Origin: Telopea speciosissima
Taxonomy: Eukaryota > Streptophyta > Magnoliopsida > Proteales > Proteaceae
Reading direction: 5' to 3'
DNA: 64,000 nt
Assembly (NCBI RefSeq): GCF_018873765.1
Contig: NC_057920.1
Coordinates: forward strand, 8,507,307 to 8,571,306
Below the pieces are notes generated by a model. That model ran no database searches. It saw nothing but the letters and a program-made list of their open reading frames with translations, and was not told the origin of the DNA. Of the stretch, positions 26,201 to 36,800 are shown piece by piece. The position numbers and the translations under genes are program-made. The number at the start of each line of letters is the position of its first letter. Position 1 is the first letter of the stretch.

Positions 26201-26886
26201 AAGCCAGAGGCTTTCATGAGACCTTCAGAGTGGCTGGCTGGGGTCCTGGTCCGTGCAACTGAAAAATAGGGGAGCTGGTTTGGCTGGCTCTGCTGCACTA
26301 GTCAGATTCTCAGAGATGTCATATAGGCAATTTATGCCACTTGCAACCATAGTTTGTTTATAGATTGATGACATGCCTTGATGCAACATGTGGAAAACTG
26401 GAAAACTATGCTGATTTACATGATTGTTGAACATCATTAAAATGCCAGCTAAGTGACAACATCATAAAAATGCCAGCTACAGAACCTTCGTATATGAAGG
26501 TTCACTCCAGGATCCTGGTTCATATGCTAATAAAAAAAATATTAGAAGGAAATTTTGTGACAAGGCATTGTAAGTTGGATCAATTCAGATACAAACTGAA
26601 GTTTTTGAACCTCAAAAGCGGCATCATGTTTCCAAAATTCAAATATGATTCTTGATTGTCTCTGACGCCTAAAAATTGACTATGCAGATGTAAGCATCCT
26701 GTAGGGATTGCTGTTGAGATGGACCGAATACTACGGCCCAATGGTTGGGCCATCATACGTGACAAGGTTGAGATACTTGATCCTCTAGTGGTAATCTTAA
26801 AAAGTTTGCATTGGGAGATCCGAATGACTTATTCGCAGGATAAGGAGGGTATCATTTGCGCAAAGAAAACCATCTGGCGGCCATGA
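20218..26886 (+). CDS. PMT28: PMT28-like probable methyltransferase (DUF248 family), complete
   Basis: A type II Golgi membrane protein of the plant QUASIMODO/PMT family, putative SAM-dependent methyltransferases linked to cell-wall pectin modification. Eight exons: 20218-21039, 21151-21300, 23459-23729, 23869-23961, 24323-24497, 24713-24955, 25152-25346, 26688-26886. They give 715 aa; all introns are GT-AG and all phases match. A cytosolic tail of about 16 residues precedes one hydrophobic anchor (about 17-42), then a charged, low-complexity stem (about 50-205). The catalytic part starts at [19 protein letters not shown]. The SAM-binding motif is [12 protein letters not shown] (about 337-348), followed by [15 protein letters not shown] and [11 protein letters not shown]. 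The end reads [13 protein letters not shown] then [17 protein letters not shown] and [19 protein letters not shown] point to the PMT28 branch. Substrate specificity is not established. Confidence 0.93.
21840..22480 (+). mobile_element. L1-type LINE 3' fragment in PMT28 intron 2
   Basis: Within the 2158-bp intron, 22075-22330 reads with stops as a reverse-transcriptase-linked RNase H remnant ([15 protein letters not shown], later a HIPR..N-like region). It is followed by an L1-style tail (CAATAGAGTTGTTTATTCATC) and a poly-G run at 22480-22494. Degenerate, same strand as the gene. The assignment rests on weak resemblance. Confidence 0.45.
23369..23484 (+). repeat. Tandem duplication of about 63 bp across the acceptor of PMT28 exon 3
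   Basis: The exon 3 start (…AATAG/ATGGTACCTGACATTGAAT at 23454) has a near-copy 63 bp upstream (…AATAG/ATATTACCTGACATTAAAT at 23391). The duplicated unit includes the intron end and about 27 bp of exon. Use of the upstream AG would meet an in-frame TAG within seven codons, so it acts as a decoy acceptor. Confidence 0.7.
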
Positions 26887-28253
26887 AGTCTTATGTGGGC
26901 CTCTTACGTTGGATGGCCAAAATTCCATGTCATAAAAGAGGGAAAAACCCTGAGTTTGTGTTGCCACTCCTTTTCTATCCCATAAAACCAAGGTAAGCAT
27001 TTTCCCTTGCTTATCCCAAATCAAGAACACAAATTCTTTGCCATCCTTGTCGGAAATATATGATTCCCCTTTCTTTTTTTTTAATCTTTGTGTACATATG
27101 TAAAAGCAGGGCATCCTCATATCAGATATCATTTTTTTCTTTATTTTTTTGTTTGTACCCAGACTATAAGAATTAGATTGGTCATGATCAAATTCTTAAA
27201 GTCTTGCTCCTTGTGTAAAACCTGATTGGTATACATAGGACACTCCTTTGTAGCTCAAGGTTCCATTGTTCAGGGAATAGAGATTCAACAGCCAGCTTTG
27301 GTGCAATTGTTTGTACAGTTCATATGGTGTTGTCAGTAATCAGTATGGAATGTCCAGTGGAGGTCTTCTGCTTCTTTTATTGAGAGAGGCCAAGCCAAAT
27401 TATTTTACAAGTTACTTCAGCTGTCATGGTTAGAGCATTAAATTTAAGTTTTTGTACTGATGAGTTGATCAGAGCTGCCTAGCCATAAAACTCGAGGGTC
27501 AACATAGTAAAGGAGGACATGTTTTGCAACATATTCTATGTTTATATGAGCTCATCCTTCGAAACGCTGTGAAGAAGTAAGAATACTTCTCACAGACACA
27601 GAATTACTTCAAACCTTATCTTTTTCTGCTACCTCTGAGCCCAGAAATGGTATATCAACACATGAGAACATGACTTCCTCTTTTTTTCAGAGCAATGCTA
27701 GTAGTAGACTCCTTGTGATTGGTCCATTCACTCAATTTTCATTGGTCAAATTGATGGTCAGCAGCCACCTTGAGGACCCAGAAGAGCATTTCTGGAAATC
27801 CTCCCCAGTAACTAGAGAGGAGCTGTGCCCCTCCTGGCATTGCTCACCTAGACCTTGTGAAAGTGGGACTTGCATCAGTTAGGGCTTTTATCCTGGATCA
27901 TATCACTCTCTACCAATCCCCCCCCCCCTTTTTTTGTTTTTTCATACTGGGTAAATCTGTAATGTGGTGAATCTTTTCTGTGCAAACCAATGGATGAAAA
28001 GGTTGTCAATGTGAATGGATCATTTATTGCTCTTTAAATCCTTTTCCCATGTAGAGAGTAGAGACCTGATTTTTTTTTTCTTTTGATGAGAGTAGAGATC
28101 TGAATTTGTCACTTCTGGTCTATTCCATGTTAAGGCAGAAGCTAATGTCAATCCAACTGATGGTCTATACTTCAAAAATTGATCCTTTATGATTTGAACC
28201 CACTTGCCCTTGCTCCCATTATATCATCATTATCATGTGGTTAGAAAATATAA
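26887..28253. other. 3' UTR of PMT28-like gene and unassigned sequence
   Basis: The first few hundred bases are the probable 3' UTR. The rest is AT-rich with a poly-C run (27919-27928) and no recognisable gene. The open frame at 27670-27882 shows no family resemblance. Confidence 0.35.
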
Positions 28254-28262
28254 ATGATAAAT

Positions 28263-28440
28263 GGGCAAGAGATCATTGTCTGGTCGTATATCGTCTGCAC
28301 CAGCGTGGGGGCCAATGAGAATGCATGCAGGGGGCATCAACATATATGTAATTGTTTATTTCATGGTGGTAGGGCGGTCTTTTTGCACACTCCTGTGACT
28401 GGGTGCAAGAGTCGCATGACCAGGTAGCATTCTTTTTCCC
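28263..28440. mobile_element. Mutator-type MITE, 178 bp, perfect 9-bp TSD (family M1)
   Basis: Flanked by identical ATGATAAAT (28254-28262 and 28441-28449). Ends GGGCAAGAGATC and, on the other strand, GGGAAAAAGAATGCTACC, are imperfect inverted repeats. Internal blocks GGGGCCAATGAGAATGCATG and TTATTTCATGG recur at 29150-29318 and inverted at 29500-29680. Confidence 0.75.
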
Positions 28441-28461
28441 ATGATAAATATATTTTTTTAA

Positions 28462-28641
28462 GGAGAAAATTTTCCTTCACCGCATGGTGAAGGCTCACCA
28501 ACCCATCCCTAGGATTCACAAACCCTATAAAATTTTAGTATAATTCCCAAAATACCCTCCCAGTACCCACTAGTACTCATCCTTCAGCCTACGGCAAAGG
28601 GATTCCCTTTCACTGTGGCTGAAGGAAAACTCGGTTCTTTC
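28462..28641. mobile_element. Small inverted-repeat element (family M2), about 180 bp
   Basis: Ends GGAGAAAATTTTCCTTCACC and, on the other strand, GAACCGAGTTTTCCTTCAGCC are inverted. The inside has AATACCCTCCCAGTACCCA. A related copy lies at about 56978-57152 (AATACCCTCTCGATACCCA) and partial ends occur near 5032, 6520 and 28930. The target duplication is unclear. Confidence 0.5.
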
Positions 28642-29149
28642 TTTAATGGCCCAATTTAGTTGTGCTATATGGAGAAGAAGGGTGATGTTTGCAGTTTTGA
28701 CAACAAGATAAACATGATAAGGTTTTAATGTAATACTTGTTCAAACTTCAAATTTTAAAGGATAAAGTTTACTGTGTCATATGTCACAGGATGATGATTC
28801 GGTGTTATGATTGGACTCCTAGAATAGTAAATATCATCGTTAATTTCAACTTCTTATTTTCGATGTTCGAAATATCCTTTCTCAGACCAATTGGAGAATT
28901 ATATCCCGAAGATTAAAAGGTATCTTTATTGTGGGTGAAGGGAAATTCGATCCAATTTGAAGAGACAAATCCGATCACTTGTATGGACATTTTTTCTTGT
29001 ATTTGCAATGTCCATTTATTTTTAATTAAAATTTTCAATGTAGTTCCTCTTTGTTTCAATATAAAACATCCCAAGCAAATGGTATTATGTATGAAAAAAA
29101 TTTATATTTTTTCTACATTATACTTTATAACAAAATTCTATTCAAAAAA

Positions 29150-29318
29150 GGGCAATAGATCGTAGTCTAATCGTGTAGTGCTTGCGCTAGTGTATGGGCC
29201 AATGAAAACGCATGCAGGGGCATCAACATAGACGTGATTTTTTATTTCATGGAAGGAGGCTTTCACGCACTTCTATGTCTAGGCGCAAGAGCCACATGAC
29301 CATGTAACGTTCTTTTTT
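29150..29318. mobile_element. M1 MITE copy
   Basis: Same order of blocks as 28263-28440 (GGGCAATAGATCGTAGTC, GGGCCAATGAAAACGCATGC, CATCAACAT, TTTATTTCATGG, CATGACCATGTAACGTTC). No exact 9-bp duplication remains. Confidence 0.6.
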
Positions 29319-29499
29319 AGCTTAAAAATCCCCTTTTCCTTATTTCAAGTTTTTAACATGAAAAAAGGGCATACTTAGTGCATGAGGTTCCCACCACTGT
29401 GGGTCTTGGAAAAGTCATAATTATGCAACCTTACCCCCCCCCCCCCCCCATGAGGCTCCTTTTGTTTTACATGAAAACAAATTGAGATTATGGAAAAAA

Positions 29500-29685
29500 A
29501 GAACGCTGCTTGGTTGTGTGGAACATGTGCCAGACACAAGAGAATATGAAATTACTGCCCCACCCCCATGAAATAAAGGATCTGATCCATTTTGGTGCCC
29601 TATGTTGTCTCATTGGCCCCGGGATAGTGCGAGGGCCATGCAACTAGGTGACAATCTCTTGCGGGGAGTTATGTTTACAACATTG
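29500..29685. mobile_element. M1 MITE copy, inverted
   Basis: Reads in the opposite orientation to 28263 and 29150: AAAGAACGCTGCTTGG at the left, CATTGGCCCCGGGATAGTG inside and GACAATCTCTTGC at the right. Confidence 0.55.
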
Positions 29686-29748
29686 AAAAAGCTCTCCCAA
29701 ACTTAGGCATACACTACACCTTCTCACATGAACTTTTATATTAATTTT

Positions 29749-29884
29749 GGGAAGTAGTTTTCTATCTGGGGGTGTGGCCTACGCCAACATTCTCACGTGT
29801 CTATCTCTGTTTTTTCATATGGGGAGGAGAGAGATAAACTCATGGGGATGCTAGCGTAGGCCACAGTCTCGGATAAAGTTCTTA
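29749..29884. mobile_element. Inverted-repeat MITE, about 136 bp
   Basis: The left arm GGGGGTGTGGCCTACGCC and the right arm (other strand) GAGACTGTGGCCTACGCTAG form arms of about 40 bp around a short AT-rich centre. No target duplication is resolved. Confidence 0.5.
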
Positions 29885-30089
29885 GTTATGTCTTTGTAAT
29901 TACCATTAAAAATGATAAAAGTTCTCGGGGGGGGGGGGGAGAGTGTACCACCCACGCCTAGACATAGAGGGGGTGAAATGATCATCCCGTCCCCATGAAA
30001 GGTGGAGATCCCACCCCAGATGCCAACACGCATACTCTCATTGGTCCTGAGTCACCACAGAGAATGTTGACTTAATAAAAAAAAAGGGG

Positions 30090-30266
30090 AAGAGTATGCC
30101 ACCTGATCATGCAGAGCACACCGCCCTTGCACATAGGGGCACGTGAAATGACCACCGCACCCCCTGGAACCTGAAAATGACCAAGGGTGCGACGGTCATT
30201 TCGTGTACCATTGTGTCAAAATGCAGAGGCGGTGTGTTTGGCATGACCGAGTAGTGTTCTTTCCCC
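30090..30266. mobile_element. M1 MITE copy near the TYW1 start
   Basis: Termini GGGGAAGAGTATGCCACC and, on the other strand, GGGGAAAGAACACTACTC. The GACGGTCATTTCGTG and GTGAAATGACCACC blocks match the palindromic member at 17549. It lies about 600 bp upstream of the TYW1 ATG. Confidence 0.6.
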
Positions 30267-30873
30267 TTAAACGAAAAAATAGGAAAAAAGATCTTTACTT
30301 GATGGTGTTTCTTACGCCCTTTCACAGGGCACCATGAGAGGACACCTCTGCCCTGCATAGATACCCAGGTGTGCTTCCCCCATTGGTCCAGACGCTTGTC
30401 TAGAGACCAAAGAACCTTCACCCATAAACATTTTTACTTGTAGGGTTTAAGCATGACATGTGAGTGCCTGATTCCCCTTGCATGTTTTCAAAACCTGAAC
30501 CGTTGAACCCATCCTACGTTGCCAAGTGGCAATTTAATATGGCCCCACTTGTTATATTCTCCAATGGGCAAACGCCAGCTCTTTTGCCGCGCGTTACTGT
30601 TTCTTTAGGTCTCTACTCGCGTCTTGCGAGTTGCGACTAGGGCTCTAAACTCACCAATAGGCTTCCTTCCGACTTCCAAGCCTCCGTGCCATCCTCTGAA
30701 CAGTGAAGTTACAGCTTCAAACTCCCAAGCCAAAAACATTTCATGGACAGAAATCGATGAAGTTGAAGATTACCAATTATGGTAATGGAGTCCTTTTTCT
30801 GAACAAAATTCATACATCTTATGTCTCCTTGGAAGTTCAAGTTCCAGTGCAAACGCCAAGTTGAGATTTCAGA
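30267..30873 (+). promoter_or_regulatory. Upstream region and leader of TYW1
   Basis: About 600 bp between the last MITE and the start codon. From about 30580 the sequence becomes GC-richer (GCCGCGCGTTACTG), which fits a promoter/leader. No TATA box is clear. Confidence 0.4.
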
Positions 30874-33800
30874 ATGACGGTGAAGTCTCCCTCGTATCTT
30901 CCGGCTCGCCTCGCTCTCTTCGCCCTTCTCTCCGCCTCCACCTTTTATTGCTTCTGGAAGTCCCGACGTCTCCGCCGCCAAAGAGTTTCCTCCTCCCAGA
31001 GCCCCACCACCCTTCATCCTGACCCTTCCAGAGGCAAGATCTTTTTTGTCTCTCAGACTGGGACCTCTAAAGCCCTAGCCCGTCGTCTCTTCGATCTTCT
31101 CACTTCAAATAACATCCCATTCGACCTTGTCGATCCTAAAAATTACGAGCCTGAAGATCTCCCTAAAGAAACTGTTGTTCTGCTCATTGCTTCGACTTGG
31201 GAAGATGGGAAACCCCCTTCCCACGCCAGCTTCTTCTCCAATTGGCTCGCTGAGAGTGCTGAAGATTTCAGGGTCGGATCTTTACTCCTCTCAAGCTGTA
31301 GGTTTGCGGTTTTCGGTGTTGGGAGCCGATCGTACGGTGAGACTTTCAATGCTGTTGCAAAGGATTTCTCGAAGCAGATGAAGGCGCTTGGAGCTTCAGA
31401 GCTCTTGCCCGTGGGTGAAGGCGATGTTGACGAAAGAGACTTGGATGCCGTTTTTGATGTTTGGTATCGGAAGTTGGTTGGATTGTTGAAAGGGGATTCT
31501 AAGGAAAATGGAGGACTTAATGGCTCTAGATTTACCAATGAGAGTGAGTCTGAAAGCGCCGACGAAGTGGACGAGGACTTCAATGAAGAGAATGAACCAG
31601 ATACTGTTATTGTTGATCTGGAGGATATTGCTGGTAAAGCTCCTTCTAGGAAATCATCTGCAGTGCCTGTGACTAATGGGGTGGTGAATGGTGAAAAAGA
31701 CATGGTGACTCCTGTGCTTAGAGCGAACCTAGAGAAGCAGGTACTCTGATCGTAGTCTTCCCTTTCTTATCTTTCGACAACAGAGAAATTATGGAACTGC
31801 ATGTGGTCTAATTTGGTGGTTCAATTAGAGCTTCGTCATTATAAGGCTTTTAAAATATTTCTCGTATTGATTTTTTTTTTGGGGATAAAATTTCTCACTT
31901 TGAATTGAATATTTTTTCTTCATTTGCTTTGTGGGTGCCATTGGATGGTAGGGATATTATATCAAGAAGACAGAAGGGGTTTATAATCAATCATATATGC
32001 AATACAGCCTCTAGCATATTTTTCAGTAAACTTGAAAGATCATTAGTGATGCTACGTAGATACAAAATATGCTCAGAGATAGAGCTTTTTTTACATATTC
32101 CTGGATTGTGTTCACTAGGTTATTAGTCCCACCTGAGAAGTGGAGTATTTATAACATAGACATACACAAGTGCATGCACAAAATGGTAGGGGCTAGTGCA
32201 TCCTATATGCGATCGTCTAGAGATAGAAACTCTGCTAGATTTTGACAAAATAAATGAGACTGCACTCTAATTGCTAATGGGCTCCCATATCCATAATTCT
32301 ATATATGCTTATGCTTCTTTCAGATTCTATTTTAACACTTTTATATCCCAATAGTACTACACAACTAGTTTGAGTTTCAATGTGATAATATCTTATTGAA
32401 TCTGGATTAAGTTTCGATTTTTGGTTTGCTATTCTATAGAGAGTTCTTTATCCTTGTCATAAACTGACTAGGAAACTAAAATAATGAAAGAAACTGACTC
32501 AAAATATAACTCTAACTAAACTAATGAAGTAAATCTTGTTTCCGTACTTTCTATCCATAGTTTAGGCCCATTAAAGTGGCTCATTACAAAGAAAGCCCAT
32601 GGGATCAAGGGCCCAACACCTACATAACCCAACCCAAGGCTTATTTCCAATAAAACAAGGCCTTCAGATGTTATCTGCATCACAACTGTTCATGCGAACA
32701 GTGTTTTGGTCCTTTTCTTCTTCATGCTTCGATCTACATCGACACCTCAGTAAAAACTTAATTTGCAAGCAATGATAAATTCTTTCTTAATTTCCTGGAA
32801 CAAATTCTTATCAGCAACCTTCTATCTTCTTCTGCTTCTTAACCCATTTGGGATGGCTTTGCCTTAGTTGAGAAGAGCAATGTGGAGTCTCATTTAATCG
32901 TACCGTCCTTACTCTTTTGAGACCTTTCGTGAGTTTCAGGTTCTTATACTGCACTTTATTCAACTTCCAGATGTTATTGGATCGTGTTTATTCCTTTGCT
33001 ACTCATTTTTTACTGCTCTTGCGTTTCATTTGAGTCTTTCAATTAAACTTAGAAAGTAAAAGTATTAAATTATTTCTCTACCTTGTCTGCCAACATCCAT
33101 GCAGGGATATAAAATTATTGGTTCACATAGTGGTGTGAAACTTTGTAGATGGACCAAGTCACAGCTTCGTGGCCGTGGTGGTTGCTACAAACACTCATTT
33201 TATGGCATAGAGAGCCATAGGTACTTGTTATTATTTTTTGTTATGTGAATACTAGTTTGTGATTTTCTTTAGATTTTATATTGTTCTTCTTTCATCTTAT
33301 AGATTTTTCATGATTTACATAATCTCCATTGAGCTTGTTTTGAGTTGTTACTATATATATGTATATAGACTTATGAATTCATTTTTTGAGTTCAGGGTCC
33401 AATTAGGAAATTAATTCAAGTGAGGCTGGATTACTTCTGGATCCAAATTTTGATTTTGTCTCCTTATTCTTTGTTCCATCAAATATTATAGTGATTTGCT
33501 TAAATGGTATTTAAGTAAAATAACTGGATCTTATTGTTTGGCTGTTTGCTTTTTTTTTTAAACTTTGTTGCATTTCCACTCACTGTAAATTATCCCCATC
33601 GACTTCATCCTTGTGCTCTCCTCTCCTTTACCTTTCTAATTTTTTAGATGCTCCTTTTATTCTGTTGTTTCCCTAATAACTATGCATTTCTAAATAAATC
33701 ATAAATTGAGGTTGGCCATTGGTTTGGAGCTGCTCCATTTTGTTCATATTTGACTTCTTGAAGATTTTACATATCATAAATGTTATTACCTTTTTTGGTA

Positions 33801-36800
33801 TATATACATTTATCTGGTGCTCTTCTGATGCAGTATCGCTTCTGTGGACCGGGCCGAATCCGATAAACTCAGACCAAGAACCGGATCCAGATTTGGTTGG
33901 GTCTAGTAAAATAAATTAGATATTTATTTTCTTTATTAGGATGATATTGTAATATTCTATTTTATTTTATTTTGTTTTATTTGGTAGAGTTCAATTCCAT
34001 TTTAGTTTTAGAGTTTGAATAGTAATCTTTATTTCGTTTTTTTCTTTCTTATCTATATATTTGCCCAGCGATTGGAAAGACAGATTTGAGATTTGGAATG
34101 AGTGGAAATGTTGATTGGGTTACCTACTTGTTGCTGGTCTTGAGTACTGGTATCTCCTCCCCTTCCTTCCCTAGTCCCTACTTATCTGAATCTCCCCTAG
34201 GGTGTGATCCATCTTCTTCCTCCTTTACTTCTTCTGCTCTTCTTCAGTTCTTCCTTCATCTATTTCTTCATTCTCTCTGGCTGTCCTGTAATGTTACTCT
34301 GTTTCAGCAATCAGCGCTAATCGAGTTCAAGTGTTCAGCCATATAGGGAGTCATCGGATCTGGTTCATGTATTCCACCAAGACCAGTTGCAGAATAAACT
34401 AGCATCTTAATGTAGTCCTAGATTGTTAGAAGACCAACTAGAAGCCTGACAACCAGGATCTGGTCTGAACATTAATTCTGGTAGTTCAGAACTAGGGTTT
34501 TTGGTGAAATTAGGGTTAGGGTTTAATGGGATCTAGGGTTTGATGATAGGGTTATGCTAGGTTGATGTAGGGGAGTCTTCCAGTGAAGGTTATATTAAGT
34601 TTTAATGGTGGGAAGAGTGCTGGAATGAATTGGCAGCAAAGTTAGGTTTAGGGTTTTTTGAAAAGAGGAAGAAAATGGAATCTAGGGTTTAGGATGGCCA
34701 GATGAGGACCAGGTTTGGATCGAGTTTCCCAGTAGGTGAAGGGATGGTTCGATCCAAATATGAGACAGAATTGATGGGTGATTATGGCTGGTTGATGTTT
34801 AGGGTTTTGGGGAAACCAATGGAGATGGGGGTTGCTAGGGTTTTAGTGGGAGGAAAAGGCTGCAATTTGGATCGAGTCCTCCAATGGGGCAGGGGAGTAT
34901 TCAATCCAAAATTGGGGTTTTGTGGATGGCTGGAATGGTCTGGACGGTGTTTAGACCTTGGGAAAATTGAAAACCAAAAAGGAGGAATCTTTGGGTTGGG
35001 CTATGAGAGGATTGAAGAATTGTTGGGGATGGGGATGCTTCAAACTCACTGTTGTTGCAGAATTCCCTTGGTAACAGCTTGTTTGATTGTAGTTCTTGAA
35101 TTAAAATCAAAACTTGAATTGAACTTGAAAGTAGTTCTTCAAAAGAACAAAGAGAGTTTGAACGAACCACCCGAGCTTCACACCTCAAGGTGTCGATTGG
35201 ATCAAACACCAATACCACCAGCCTTGATCAAACACAAGACAAAAATCTTCAATGGAGAAGAAGAGTAGCAAAAAGCGTTTTCATTGATATCAAAATTCGT
35301 GTTCAATACTTGCCTCCTTACAACCCTAATAAAAGACTAAAAATTAGACTTGTACACTAAAAAGGAAAGGCCTAACCCAATCCTTAACCTACCAGGTACC
35401 CTAAATTGACTAGGAAACTAAGATAGACTCAAAACAGTGTCTTAATCCAGCATAACTAAACACTTAAAAGGAAACTACTAAAGTCACTTAAATTGAACCA
35501 CTGGTTCAAACCAGCTTTGGACCGGTTCAATTTAAAACATAAAAAACATGAAAATAAAACTAAGTATACAGCCAAAACATCTAATCCCGTATGCAGTCCT
35601 ATTACCCATACTTTAGGTCCATATAAGTGACCTATTACATTGAAAACCCATGGGATCAAAGGCCCAACATGTATAGAACCCAACCCTAGACTTATTCCTA
35701 ATAAAACAAGCCTATTTTGGTGAAGAATCTGCATCACACCTATACCTGTGATCTGTTTGTATCCTTGTTACTTGCATTCACTAGAGTTGTAGGTTGCGAT
35801 CCGCTACCTGAAATTTCAGGTTGATCGGTAGTCTAACAAAGGAGATAACATCTGCCAACTGAGACCTGTCTCCTGCCTCGTTGCTTTGGCTGGAGGTTGA
35901 AGACAACCATCCTCCCCCACAATATCACCCCTTTTAAGTCGGTTTCCAAAACTGAAAAAAGGGTAAATTACAGATTACCCCCTGGTTTTCAATCGAAACT
36001 CAGATCACCCCCTGGTTTTTGAAAAAACTCAGATCACCCACTGGTTTAGACCCAAAATGACAAATTAGTCCCTATCGTTAGTTTTTATGCTATTAAGTAA
36101 TGATGTCAATCAGTTAAATAAATTTAAATCTCTAAACTACCCTTGACCAGTATTGATTTACGATTTTACCCTTGTAACTAAAAACTCCAAAATCATCCTC
36201 TTCCTCACACCTGCAACTGAATTTCTTTTCATTCAATCTCCACTATAGCTTCTGAGTAATGACCGAAACCCTACCACTGTGCCTCTTGTTCCGAGGCAAC
36301 CTCTTGGCCTCTTCTCCCTCCGGCGGCACCTTTTCCCTCCGGTGGCACTCTTTATTTCCGGTAAGTTCTGTTTTATTTTTTTTTTCTACCACTATGCCTC
36401 TTGTTCCGATGCAACCTCTTGGCCTCTTCTCCCTCTGGTGGCACCTTCTCCCTCCGGTGGCACTCTTTATTTCCGGTAAGTTATGTTTTAATTTTTTTTC
36501 CACCACTGTGCCTCTTGTTCCGACGCAACCTCTTGGCCTCTTCTCCCTCAGGCGGGACCTTCTCCCTCCGGTGGCACTCTGTATTTCCAGTAAGTTCTGT
36601 TTTATTTTTTTTTCTATCTTTCTCTTCTTCTTCTTTGGTTCTTCCTCCTCTTCTTATTCTCTGGTTCCCCCTTTATTCTTCTCCTGTTTTTTTCCCCTCT
36701 TTTTTTCTACTGCTTCTTCTTTGGTGGTCGGGTCCTCCTCCTCCTCCTCTTCCTCTTCTTCTACATTGATTATAAAAGCTCAATTTTCGGCACTTATTGT

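Noticed and set aside
31143-31703. 186-codon minus-strand open frame
   Set aside because: Exact antisense shadow of TYW1 exon 1.
34702-35268. Open frame of 188 codons in TYW1 intron 2
   Set aside because: Part of repeat R1. The homologous copy at about 41160-41740 does not keep the frame, so it is chance openness in G-rich DNA.
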